From: an uncultured Verrucomicrobium sp.
GTDB lineage: Bacteria > Verrucomicrobiota > Verrucomicrobiia > Methylacidiphilales > GAS474
Assembly (NCBI GenBank): GCA_903889845.1
Contig: CAISZB010000037.1
Location: 1-14,065, forward strand
Direction: 5' to 3'
DNA: 14,065 nucleotides
Shown: piece by piece, positions 1-7,384 of the stretch
Layout of the letters: each line of letters begins with the position of its first letter
Position numbering within the stretch: the first letter of the stretch is position 1
Notes under the pieces: model-generated
What the model saw: the letters and a program-made list of their open reading frames with translations, nothing else
Told to the model about the DNA's origin: nothing
Databases searched by the model: none
Translations under genes and position numbers: made by a program

Positions 1-873
1 CTCGTCGTCATCGGCGGGATCAGCGCGTGGCACTTCATCAAGGGGCCGAGCGCCTCGTCCGACGCCCCGAAGGAGGACGCCGTCGCCAATGCGAACGCCA
101 CGACCTCCGAGGCGACCGATAGCAGCGCTTCGGACCAGGCCTCGACCGATGGGACGGTCTCGAAGGACGCGAATGTCCCTGCCCAGGGCAGCGAGGTGAC
201 CGGGAATACGACCCCGGCTCCCGTCGCGATCCCGGCGGCTTCTTCTCCGGCCATTGCGGCGAAGCCTGCGGCAACGACGAAGCCCATCGCGACCTCGGTG
301 ACTCCGGCTCCGGCACCCGCTGCGGCTTCCGCTCCCGCGATGAGCGGTGCCGGATCGAGCTATGTGGTGAAGTCGGGTGATACCCTCCATCGCATCGCCA
401 AGCAGTATGGGATGACCGTCGCTCAGCTCAAGGAGATGAACCACCTGACGGGGGACATGCTCCGCATCGGGCAGAAGCTGGCCGTGAATGCGAAGGCTCC
501 TGCGGCACCCGCCGCGACTCCCGCTCCCGCCCCCGCGAGCGTCGTCGCCACGGTGGCGACTCCGACGGCGGCCCCCGCCCCGGCGATGGCGGCTCCCGCT
601 CCCGCGGCCCCGGCCACGGCAGGTGAGAACCGGACCTATACGGTCGAAAAGGGCGACACGCTGACGAAGATCGCGAAGCAGTTCAAGGTGACGGCCGCCG
701 CGATCATGTCGGCGAACTCTGCGAAGCTGAGCGATCCCAAGAAGCTCAAAATCGGCGAGGTGCTGACGATCCCGGTGAAGAGCGACCGGCACGAGGTGAG
801 CCAAGCTCCGGCCCCCGGCTCGGCCGTGCCGACGCTCCGCGTGACGTCGCCCGATCTGGTGATGAACAAGTAA
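1..873 (+). CDS. Membrane-anchored double-LysM protein, 5' end missing
   Basis: The frame is open from base 1, so the start lies outside the window; 290 residues are visible. The first ~12 residues (LVVIGGISAW and following) look like the end of an N-terminal membrane anchor. A Ser/Thr/Ala/Asp-rich stretch and a Pro/Ala linker follow. LysM domain 1 spans about residues 120-162 (YVVKSGDTLHRIAKQYG) and LysM domain 2 about 213-258 (YTVEKGDTLTKIAKQFKV), separated by a ~45-residue Ala/Pro linker; a short tail ends at MNK. LysM domains bind GlcNAc-containing glycans, so the protein probably anchors in the inner membrane and binds peptidoglycan in the periplasm. No catalytic domain is visible, though one could lie upstream. 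It sits directly before ftsW, where murD is often found, which suggests a role in wall synthesis or division. A GTG at 196 is in frame but would remove the anchor, so I do not take it as the start. Confidence 0.85.
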   Translation, partial: LVVIGGISAWHFIKGPSASSDAPKEDAVANANATTSEATDSSASDQASTDGTVSKDANVPAQGSEVTGNTTPAPVAIPAASSPAIAAKPAATTKPIATSVTPAPAPAAASAPAMSGAGSSYVVKSGDTLHRIAKQYGMTVAQLKEMNHLTGDMLRIGQKLAVNAKAPAAPAATPAPAPASVVATVATPTAAPAPAMAAPAPAAPATAGENRTYTVEKGDTLTKIAKQFKVTAAAIMSANSAKLSDPKKLKIGEVLTIPVKSDRHEVSQAPAPGSAVPTLRVTSPDLVMNK

Positions 874-936
874 AGGGGCCGTCCTCCGTTGTTTCGTTGA
901 ATTGAATTGCGTTAGCGGATCGCCCCCGTCCCCTCC

Positions 937-2109
937 ATGAACCGTTCCGGCACCGCCTTCTTCCACCGGCAGGCGGGTTACCTCCTGCTGGCCGTGACGA
1001 TGTGTCTCGTCGCCCTCGGCGTCGTGATGCTCTTCAGCGTCAGCGGGAAGCAGGCGGCGGAGGGGACGGGCGCGATCTATGGCGCGTTGCGGAAGCAGGC
1101 GGTATGGATCGTGATCGGGGCGGTCGCCTGCGCCGTCGCCTCCCGGGTCGATTACCATCGTTATGTGGCCCGTGGGCCGTGGGTCCTCGGGTTTTCCCTC
1201 GTGCTTCTCTCCCTCGTCTTCGTCCCCCATCTGGGGAAAAAGGTGAATGGATCGTGGCGCTGGATCGAGGTGGCCGGAATGACGTTCCAGCCCTCGGAAC
1301 TCGTGAAGCTGGCCGTCGTCATTTTCCTGGCGTGGTGGCTGGCGAAGTATCAGCGCCATCTCCGGTCGGTGAAGGGATTGGGCGTGCCGCTCCTGGCCGT
1401 CCTGCTGGCGGTCGCGATCCTCGTCGTCTCGAAGGACCTCGGCACCTCGGCCCTGATTTGTGCGGTCTTTTCGATTCTTCTTTTCGTCGCCGGGGCGCCG
1501 AAGCGGTTGCTCCTGCCGTTCCCCGCGATCGCCCTCGGCGGCCTTCTGACCGTGGCGTGGCTGATCCCGGAGCGCCGGGCGCGGCTCTTCGCTTTTCTCC
1601 ATCCCGAGGAATCGAAGTCGGGGAAGGGCTACCAGGATTGGCAGGCGTTGATCGCGCTCGGCTCCGGCGGGACCGACGGCCTCGGCCTCGGCAACAGTCG
1701 CCAGAAGATGTATTATCTTCCCGAGGCGCCGACCGATTTCATCTTTCCCATCGTCGGGGAGGAGCTGGGCCTCTGGGTCTGCCTCGCCGTCGTCGCGGGA
1801 TTCCTCATTCTCTTTTTGTGCAGCGGCTGGATCTCGATCAATGCGCCCGATCCGGCGGGGCTCTTCCTCGGCACGGGGATTACCTGCTTCATGGGGCTCC
1901 AGGCGATGATCAACCTCGGCGTCGTCACGTCGCTGTTGCCGAACAAGGGTTTTCCGCTGCCGTTCATCAGCTACGGGGGGTCGAATCTGCTGCTCTCTCT
2001 CGTCAGTATCGGAATTTTATTCAATTTGCATCGTCAGGCTGTACATCCGGATGAACCTCAGGGTACAGTCCTGCCGGGTCGCAAAAAAGGCGGCCCGATT
2101 CGCATTTAA
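937..2109 (+). CDS. ftsW: Septal peptidoglycan polymerase FtsW (SEDS family)
   Basis: Polytopic membrane glycosyltransferase that polymerises lipid II at the division septum together with a class B PBP. 390 aa, typical length. Visible SEDS motifs are NGSWRWIEV with FQPSELVKLA, KDLGTSAL, the GYQDWQALIALGSGG loop, LPEAPTDFIFPIVGEELG and GFPLPFISYGGSNLL near the C-terminus. Asp267 in PTDFIF matches the Asp essential for SEDS polymerase activity. About ten hydrophobic helices are evident, with a basic cytoplasmic tail (GRKKGG). FtsW is preferred over RodA because of the neighbouring murG, ftsQ, ftsA and ftsZ. The ATG at 937 has no Shine-Dalgarno sequence; it is preceded by a pyrimidine-rich run (CCCCCGTCCCCTCC). 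The 63-nt gap to the LysM gene is the only sizeable gap before ftsA, so a promoter may lie here, but I see no convincing -35/-10 pair. Confidence 0.96.
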   Translation: MNRSGTAFFHRQAGYLLLAVTMCLVALGVVMLFSVSGKQAAEGTGAIYGALRKQAVWIVIGAVACAVASRVDYHRYVARGPWVLGFSLVLLSLVFVPHLGKKVNGSWRWIEVAGMTFQPSELVKLAVVIFLAWWLAKYQRHLRSVKGLGVPLLAVLLAVAILVVSKDLGTSALICAVFSILLFVAGAPKRLLLPFPAIALGGLLTVAWLIPERRARLFAFLHPEESKSGKGYQDWQALIALGSGGTDGLGLGNSRQKMYYLPEAPTDFIFPIVGEELGLWVCLAVVAGFLILFLCSGWISINAPDPAGLFLGTGITCFMGLQAMINLGVVTSLLPNKGFPLPFISYGGSNLLLSLVSIGILFNLHRQAVHPDEPQGTVLPGRKKGGPIRI

Positions 2110-2114
2110 ATGGT

Positions 2115-3236
2115 ATGGCGCTCAAGGTTCTCATCGCGTGCGGCGGGACGGGCGGGCACCTCTTTCCCGGGGTGGCCGTCGCGGAGGAATTGCGCCGTCG
2201 GGGGCATGCGCCGCTCCTCCTGGTCTCGCAGAAGGAAATCGATAGAACGGCCCTGGCGGGGCGGGAGGAGCTGCCCGCGCGCGCACTGCCCGCGATCGGA
2301 TGGCCGGGGTTCTTCACGCCGCGCCTGTTCCGCTTCGCCGCGCAGCTTTGGGAGGCGCGGGGGCTCTGCCGCGCGCTCTTCGACGAGGTGAAGCCCGACG
2401 CGGTCCTCGGGATGGGCGGCTTCACGAGCGCCGTTCCCGTGTGGGAGGCGCGACGCCGGAATATCCCCGCGCTGATTCATGAGTCGAACGCGGTTCCCGG
2501 CCGGGTGACGCGCCTCATGGCCCGCTGGGCCGACCGGACGCTCCTTGGCTTCGGTGCGTGCGCGCCGTTCCTCGCCCCCGCGCGGTGCGAGGTGACGGGG
2601 ACCCCGGTCCGGACGGAGTTGGCTCGGCTCGACCGCGCCGAAGCGGCCCGTCGGCTGGGCCTCTCCGCCGAGCCCGGCGTGAGGACGATCCTGGCGATCG
2701 GGGGAAGCCAGGGGGCGCAGGGGATCAATCGCCTCGTCGCCGCAGCGGTACCGCTGTTGAAGGGAAAGCTCGATCTTTCCACGGTCCAGTTCATCCACTC
2801 GACGGGGGCTGCGGACGAGGCCGCCGTCTCGGGAGCCTACCGCGAGGCGGGGGTGCGGGCGGAGGTCCGCGCTTTTATCGGCGGCGGCGACATGGCGGCG
2901 GCGTACAGTCTGGCCGATCTGGCGGTGACGCGCTCCGGGGCGTCGAGCCTGACGGAATTGAGCCACTACGGGATCCCTGCGATCCTGATTCCCTTTCCTG
3001 CGGCCGCCGACGATCACCAGACGGCGAACGCCCGGATTTATGAAGATGCCGGGGCGGCGCAACTCCGCCCCCAATCGGCTCTCAAGGCCGAGGATGTCGC
3101 CGAAGCGGTACGGAACCTGCTTTCCGATGCGGGCCGGACGGAGCTGGGGGCGATGCGGCAAGCCGCCTCCGGCCTGTCGGTGCCCGACGCGGCGGCGCGA
3201 GTTGCCAACGAGGTTGAATCATGCGCGAAGAAGTAA
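2115..3236 (+). CDS. murG: UDP-GlcNAc:lipid I GlcNAc transferase MurG
   Basis: Transfers GlcNAc from UDP-GlcNAc to lipid I, giving lipid II, on the cytoplasmic face of the membrane. 373 aa, GT-B fold (GT28). Visible motifs: the N-terminal glycine-rich loop GGTGGHLFPG (residues 10-19, with the conserved His15), GMGGFTSAVPVWEA in the N-domain, the HESNAVPG segment, the second glycine-rich loop GGSQGAQGIN (196-205), TRSGASSLTEL (UDP-GlcNAc-binding region) and PFPAAADDHQTANA. The start at 2115 is 5 nt after the ftsW stop with no good Shine-Dalgarno sequence, so translation is probably coupled to ftsW. An ATG at 2110 is out of frame. The 3' end overlaps murC by 16 nt. Nothing looks degenerate. Confidence 0.96.
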   Translation: MALKVLIACGGTGGHLFPGVAVAEELRRRGHAPLLLVSQKEIDRTALAGREELPARALPAIGWPGFFTPRLFRFAAQLWEARGLCRALFDEVKPDAVLGMGGFTSAVPVWEARRRNIPALIHESNAVPGRVTRLMARWADRTLLGFGACAPFLAPARCEVTGTPVRTELARLDRAEAARRLGLSAEPGVRTILAIGGSQGAQGINRLVAAAVPLLKGKLDLSTVQFIHSTGAADEAAVSGAYREAGVRAEVRAFIGGGDMAAAYSLADLAVTRSGASSLTELSHYGIPAILIPFPAAADDHQTANARIYEDAGAAQLRPQSALKAEDVAEAVRNLLSDAGRTELGAMRQAASGLSVPDAAARVANEVESCAKK

Positions 3237-5530
3237 GAGAGAAGATCGAAGAAGTCCTGCGGGCCGAAGACGCGCGCATCCACCTCGTCGGCGTCGGCGG
3301 GGCGGGGATGAGCGCGCTCGCGCGGTTGCTGATTGGGAACGGCTACAAGGTCTCCGGGTCCGATCTCCACGCCTCGATGCCGGTGGAGCGGCTGGTCCGC
3401 GAGGGACTCGTCTTCTATCCCCGCCACGAGGGGACGGTCGTGATGGAGAGCGATCTGGTCGTCTATTCCTCCGCCATCGGCGAGGGGAATCCGGAACGGC
3501 TGGAGGCGCAGCGCCTGGGCGTGCCCTGCGTCCGCCGCGCGGAAGCGCTGGCCGTCCTGGCCGCGCGGCGGCAGGCGATCGTCGTCGCGGGGATGCATGG
3601 GAAGACGACGACGAGTTCGATGCTCACCCACGTCCTGCGCGGGGCGGGGAAGAAGCCGAGCCACTACATCGGGGCCGAGGTGCCGATCCTCGGCGCGAGC
3701 GCCGGGTGGGACGGCGACGCCTCCTCCCCGATGGTGATCGAGGGGGACGAGAGCGACGGCACCCTCGTCGCCTTCCGGCCTGCCCACGCGATCCTGCTCA
3801 ATATCGAGGAGGAGCACCTGGACCACTACGGCGACCTGCGGACGATCCTGAAGACCTTCGCCGAATTCCTCGACCACACCCCGGGCAAGGTGGTCTACTG
3901 CGCCGACGACGAGAACACGGCCCTCCTCTGCTCGAACCGCAAGGGGGCCATCGGCTACGGCATGGGCGAGGCGGCGACCTACCGCGCGGTAAACGTCACG
4001 GCGCGGAACTTCGTCTCCGAGTTCGAAGTGCTGCGGGACGGGGCCCGCCTCGGCCACGTGGTCCTGGGGGTGCCCGGATTCCAGAACGTCCGCAACGCCC
4101 TCGGCGTCATCACGATGGCGGTCGAATTGGGCGTTCCCTTCGCGGAGGCCGCTGCCGCGCTCCAGGAATTCCGCGGGGCGACGCGCCGCTTCGAGGTCCG
4201 TTACAAGAGCGAGAATTTCATGGTCGTCGACGACTACGCGCACCATCCGACCGAGATCCGGGCGACGCTGGCCGCCGCCCGCTCCGGCGGGTGGAAGCGG
4301 GTTGTGGTCCTGTTCCAACCGCACCGCTACACGCGGACGCAGATGCTGAAGGAGGAATTCGCGACGGCCTTCGCGGAGGCCGATCTCCTCTTCCTGACGG
4401 AGATCTATGCGGCGAGCGAGTCGCCGATCGAGGGCGTCACGGGCGAGCTCTTCGCCGCCGCCGTGCGGGAGGCGGGCCACCCGAAGGTCCACTTTGAGGC
4501 CGATCTCCGCAAGCTGTGGAAGACGGTGGCGCGGGAGATCGAGCCGGGCGACCTCGTCCTGACCCTCGGCGCCGGGAACATCCACGAGGCGGCTGCGACG
4601 CTCGCCTCGGAACTGGCCTGGTATGAGGGGCTGAAGAAGATCGTCTCCGCCGAAAGCGTCCTCCTGCGGCAGGAGCCGATGCGGAAGCATACCTCGATCC
4701 GGATCGGCGGTCCGGCGCAGTTCTGGTTCGAGCCCGCCTCCCTCGACGACCTTTGCACGGGCCTCCGCTATGCGAAGCGGCACAGCGTTCCGGTCACCTT
4801 CATCGGGCGGGGGACGAACCTGCTCATCCGCGACGGCGGTATCCGGGGGCTCTCGATCCACCTCGGACAGCCTGCGTTTTCGAAAATCGAATTCGATGCG
4901 AACGATGCCACGAAGATCACGGTGGGGGCGGGGGCGGTCCTCCGCGCCGTCGTGGCGGCGGCGAAGAAACGGGACCTGGGCGGCCTTTCCTTCATGGAGG
5001 GGATCCCCGGCAACCTCGGCGGCGCGCTGCGGATGAACGCGGGCGCGATGCAGGGGTGGACGATGGAACGGGTCGAGGAAGTGAAGACCGTCGACCGGGA
5101 CGGCAACGTACATATCCATCGCCGGAACGACCTGGAGGTCCATTACCGTAGTGTCCCCGTATTGCGGGAGGAGATCGCCGTCGAGGCGACGCTCCGCGCC
5201 CTGCCGAAGCCCGCCGCGCAGGTCGACGACGAATTGAAGGAATACAGCAAGAAGCGGTGGACGAGCCAGCCCGCCGCGCCGAGCGCGGGGTGCATCTTCA
5301 AGAATCCCGGCACCTGCCCGGCGGGGAAACTGATCGACGAGACGGGGCTCAAGAATCTTTCTTTCGGAAAAGCGCGAGTTTCGGATGTACATGGAAATTT
5401 TATCGTGAATGATGGGGGGGCAACGGCCGAGGAGGTCCAGACACTCATGAAAATGATCCAGCAACGCATCAAGGAAGCGCGCGATATCGAACTCGATCCC
5501 GAGGTGATCGTGATGGGGGAGGACCTGTGA
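3221..5530 (+). CDS. murC-murB: MurC-MurB fusion: UDP-MurNAc-L-alanine ligase / UDP-MurNAc reductase
   Basis: One 769-residue frame joins two consecutive cytoplasmic steps. MurC (about residues 1-465) ligates L-Ala to UDP-MurNAc with ATP. It shows an N-terminal Rossmann motif HLVGVGGAGMSALA, the P-loop GMHGKTTTS (124-132), EGDESDGT, NIEEEHLDHY, the DDYAHHPTE motif (337-345) and LGAGNIH. MurB (about 470-769) is the FAD-dependent reductase that makes UDP-MurNAc. It shows HTSIRIGGPA, FIGRGTNLLI, FMEGIPGNLGGALRMNAGA (FAD site), HYRSV, SAGCIFKNP and the C-terminal LDPEVIVMGE glutamate. The residue aligned with the MurB proton-donor Ser is Cys691. Both halves look complete and the junction has no stop, so this is a true fusion and not a sequencing read-through. 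The ATG at 3221 lies inside murG with a weak GAGG upstream. The stop overlaps the ddl GTG by 4 nt. Confidence 0.95.
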   Translation: MREEVREKIEEVLRAEDARIHLVGVGGAGMSALARLLIGNGYKVSGSDLHASMPVERLVREGLVFYPRHEGTVVMESDLVVYSSAIGEGNPERLEAQRLGVPCVRRAEALAVLAARRQAIVVAGMHGKTTTSSMLTHVLRGAGKKPSHYIGAEVPILGASAGWDGDASSPMVIEGDESDGTLVAFRPAHAILLNIEEEHLDHYGDLRTILKTFAEFLDHTPGKVVYCADDENTALLCSNRKGAIGYGMGEAATYRAVNVTARNFVSEFEVLRDGARLGHVVLGVPGFQNVRNALGVITMAVELGVPFAEAAAALQEFRGATRRFEVRYKSENFMVVDDYAHHPTEIRATLAAARSGGWKRVVVLFQPHRYTRTQMLKEEFATAFAEADLLFLTEIYAASESPIEGVTGELFAAAVREAGHPKVHFEADLRKLWKTVAREIEPGDLVLTLGAGNIHEAAATLASELAWYEGLKKIVSAESVLLRQEPMRKHTSIRIGGPAQFWFEPASLDDLCTGLRYAKRHSVPVTFIGRGTNLLIRDGGIRGLSIHLGQPAFSKIEFDANDATKITVGAGAVLRAVVAAAKKRDLGGLSFMEGIPGNLGGALRMNAGAMQGWTMERVEEVKTVDRDGNVHIHRRNDLEVHYRSVPVLREEIAVEATLRALPKPAAQVDDELKEYSKKRWTSQPAAPSAGCIFKNPGTCPAGKLIDETGLKNLSFGKARVSDVHGNFIVNDGGATAEEVQTLMKMIQQRIKEARDIELDPEVIVMGEDL

Positions 5531-6489
5531 GCCTTTCCCTCTCTTCCATCAAGCGGATCGCAGTCCTTAAGGGCGGTCCCTCGAGTGAGCGCGAGGTTTC
5601 CCTCCGCACCGGTGCTGCCGTCGCGGTCGCGCTCCGCTCCCTCGGCTACGAGGTCGAGGAGGTCGATGTCACGGGGCGCGAGGTGAACCTGCCTGCCGGT
5701 ATCGACTTCGTCTTCCTGGCCCTCCACGGCACCTTCGGCGAGGACGGGACGGTCCAGGCGATCCTGGAGGCGCGTGGCGTTCCCTACACCGGCTGCGGAA
5801 TCGCGGCCAGCCGTCTCGCTTTCGACAAGGAAGCGAGCAAAGACCTCTTCCGCGCCGCCGGCATCCCGACGCCTTCCGGCTTCGTGGTTTCCCGGGGCGG
5901 GGAGTTCCGCGACGTGCTGGCGATGGCGATGCCGGTCGTGGTGAAGCCTTCAAGGCAGGGATCGACGGTCGGGATGAGTTTCGTGTTTTCGACGGAGGAG
6001 ATCGAGCCGGCCCTGAAGAAGGCGTGGGAATTCGATTCGCACGTCCTGGTGGAGCAGTTCGTCAAGGGGCGGGAATTCACCGTCGGCATCCTGGGCAACC
6101 AGGCGCTGCCTCCCGTGGAGATTGTTCCGAAGCACGGCTTCTACGACTACGACAACAAGTACACCGCCGGGGCGACCGACTATTATTGCCCGGCCCGGAT
6201 CGACGACGAGACGACGCGCCGCATCCAGAAGGCGGCCTTCCTGGCCCACCGCGTCCTCTGCTGCCAGGTCTATTCCCGGGTCGATGTGATGCTCGATCAG
6301 GAAGGACGGCCCTTCGTCCTGGAAGTGAACACGATTCCCGGCATGACGGCGACGAGCCTCCTGCCGAAGGCCGCCGCCGCCGCGGGGATCGATTTCCCCG
6401 GCCTCTGCCGCCGGATCCTGGAACTTTCCGCCGAGGCGTTCGCCCAGGCACAGGAGAATATCGCCGTCAAGAAGGAGGGGGGGGGCTGA
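5527..6489 (+). CDS. ddl: D-alanine--D-alanine ligase Ddl
   Basis: ATP-grasp enzyme that joins two D-Ala to make the dipeptide used by MurF. 320 aa, typical. Visible: KGGPSSEREVSLRTG at the N-terminus (first D-Ala/helix-dipole region), LHGTFGEDG, YTGCGIAASRLAFDK, the ATP-grasp segment VVKPSRQGSTVGM, HVLVEQFVKGREFTVGI, the omega-loop FYDYDNKYTAGATDYYCPA with YDYDNKY, then YSRVDVMLD and LEVNTIPGMTATSLLPKAA (Mg-binding Glu and Asn). The start is GTG at 5527 in a GTGA overlap with the murB stop, supported by a strong GGGGAGGA Shine-Dalgarno sequence. The last codons (KKEGGG) contain a G9 run that is also the ftsQ ribosome-binding region, and the stop overlaps the ftsQ ATG by one base. Confidence 0.96.
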   Translation: MSLSLSSIKRIAVLKGGPSSEREVSLRTGAAVAVALRSLGYEVEEVDVTGREVNLPAGIDFVFLALHGTFGEDGTVQAILEARGVPYTGCGIAASRLAFDKEASKDLFRAAGIPTPSGFVVSRGGEFRDVLAMAMPVVVKPSRQGSTVGMSFVFSTEEIEPALKKAWEFDSHVLVEQFVKGREFTVGILGNQALPPVEIVPKHGFYDYDNKYTAGATDYYCPARIDDETTRRIQKAAFLAHRVLCCQVYSRVDVMLDQEGRPFVLEVNTIPGMTATSLLPKAAAAAGIDFPGLCRRILELSAEAFAQAQENIAVKKEGGG

Positions 6490-6491
6490 TG
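6472..6491 (+). promoter_or_regulatory. ftsQ ribosome-binding site with G9 tract and TGATG stop/start overlap
   Basis: AAGGAG at 6472-6477 runs into nine consecutive G (6477-6485), followed by CTGATGG. The ddl stop (6487-6489) and ftsQ ATG (6489-6491) share one base, which implies translational coupling. The G tract also encodes the last Gly codons of Ddl. Confidence 0.75.
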
Positions 6492-7328
6492 GCAATCCGG
6501 CGCAATCGGCCCAGACGGGCCAATAACGTCCTCTTCGCGACGACGACCGGGGTGCGCCATCAGCGCCGTCTGTGGACGAAGCGCACGCTTCTCTGCGGGC
6601 TGGTGCTGTTCTCCCTGACCCTCGTCGGCATCGCCACGCACTACACGGCGGGGTTTCTCCTCGACCAGGCCTTTTACAAGAACCCGCGCTACGGGCTCCG
6701 GCACATCGTCGTCGATGCGAAGGGCGGAGTGCAGCGGAAGCAGGTTGTCGCGGCGAGCGGCCTGGCCTTGGGGCGGAACGTGATGACTGTCGACCTCGCC
6801 GGGGTCGAGCGGAACATCGAGCGGTTGCCCTACGTCGCCTCGGCGCAGGTCCGCCGGGAACTGCCCGACCGGATCGTGATCACGGTCACGGAGCGGATGC
6901 CGATCGCCCGGATCGCCGACGACCTGAAGCTCCCTCTCTACATCGACCGCGACGGCGTCACGATCAAGCCGATGGCGAACGAGGCCCTGCGGGCGAACCT
7001 GCCGGAGATAGTCGGCACCCGCTTCACCGGCGTCGAGCCGGGTCAGCGCCTCGACCAGCCGGAGGTCCTCGCCGCCGTCCAGCTTCTCTCCTGCATGGAG
7101 TTGACGCCGGTCCGGGCCCGGATGGACGTCGCCAAGATCGACGTCTCCCATCCCCTGGCCATCGAGGCGCAGACGCGGGACGGGGCCTCCGTCCTCTTCC
7201 AGCTCCGCTACCTGCCCCAGCAGCTCGGGCGGTTGGAGGAGATCATGGATTACGCCGAGAGCCAGGGGCAGCAGATCGCCAGCGTCGACCTGACGCCGGA
7301 GCGCAACGTGCCTGTCCGCTTCAAATAA
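6489..7328 (+). CDS. ftsQ: Cell division protein FtsQ (POTRA domain)
   Basis: Bitopic inner-membrane protein that links early and late divisome parts through its periplasmic POTRA domain. 279 aa from the ATG at 6489. The N-terminus is strongly basic and cytoplasmic (MAIRRNRPRRANN and RRLWTKR). One membrane helix covers about residues 33-55 (LLCGLVLFSLTLVGIATHY), and the rest is periplasmic. The POTRA-like part begins around YGLRHIVVDAKGGVQRKQVV and includes GRNVMTVDL, IERLPYVASAQVRRELPDRIVITVTERMP, a classical FtsQ/DivIB pattern, then YIDRDGV. The frame is open far upstream through ddl, but the ATG at 6489 with its strong Shine-Dalgarno sequence and TGATG overlap fixes the start. The position between ddl and ftsA matches the usual cluster order. 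Confidence 0.93.
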   Translation: MAIRRNRPRRANNVLFATTTGVRHQRRLWTKRTLLCGLVLFSLTLVGIATHYTAGFLLDQAFYKNPRYGLRHIVVDAKGGVQRKQVVAASGLALGRNVMTVDLAGVERNIERLPYVASAQVRRELPDRIVITVTERMPIARIADDLKLPLYIDRDGVTIKPMANEALRANLPEIVGTRFTGVEPGQRLDQPEVLAAVQLLSCMELTPVRARMDVAKIDVSHPLAIEAQTRDGASVLFQLRYLPQQLGRLEEIMDYAESQGQQIASVDLTPERNVPVRFK

Positions 7329-7336
7329 AACCATTT

Positions 7337-7352
7337 CACCGACTCACCGACC
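7337..7352 (+). repeat. Two tandem 8-mers upstream of ftsA
   Basis: CACCGACT is followed directly by CACCGACC in the 56-nt ftsQ-ftsA gap, which is more A/T-rich than its surroundings. Whether it is a binding site or chance is unknown. Confidence 0.35.
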
Positions 7353-7384
7353 GAAAATCAAAAGACATCGAAGGGGAAAAGACC

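Noticed and set aside
481..630. Ala/Pro-rich stretch as a tandem DNA repeat or CRISPR
   Set aside because: No fixed repeat unit; it is a low-complexity protein linker between two LysM domains.
3038..5464. An 808-codon open frame on the - strand opposite murC-murB, and similar long ones opposite murG and ftsZ
   Set aside because: They are antisense to clearly identified genes, show only Arg/Pro/Gly/Asp-rich translations without known motifs, and are expected from strong GC bias at third positions.
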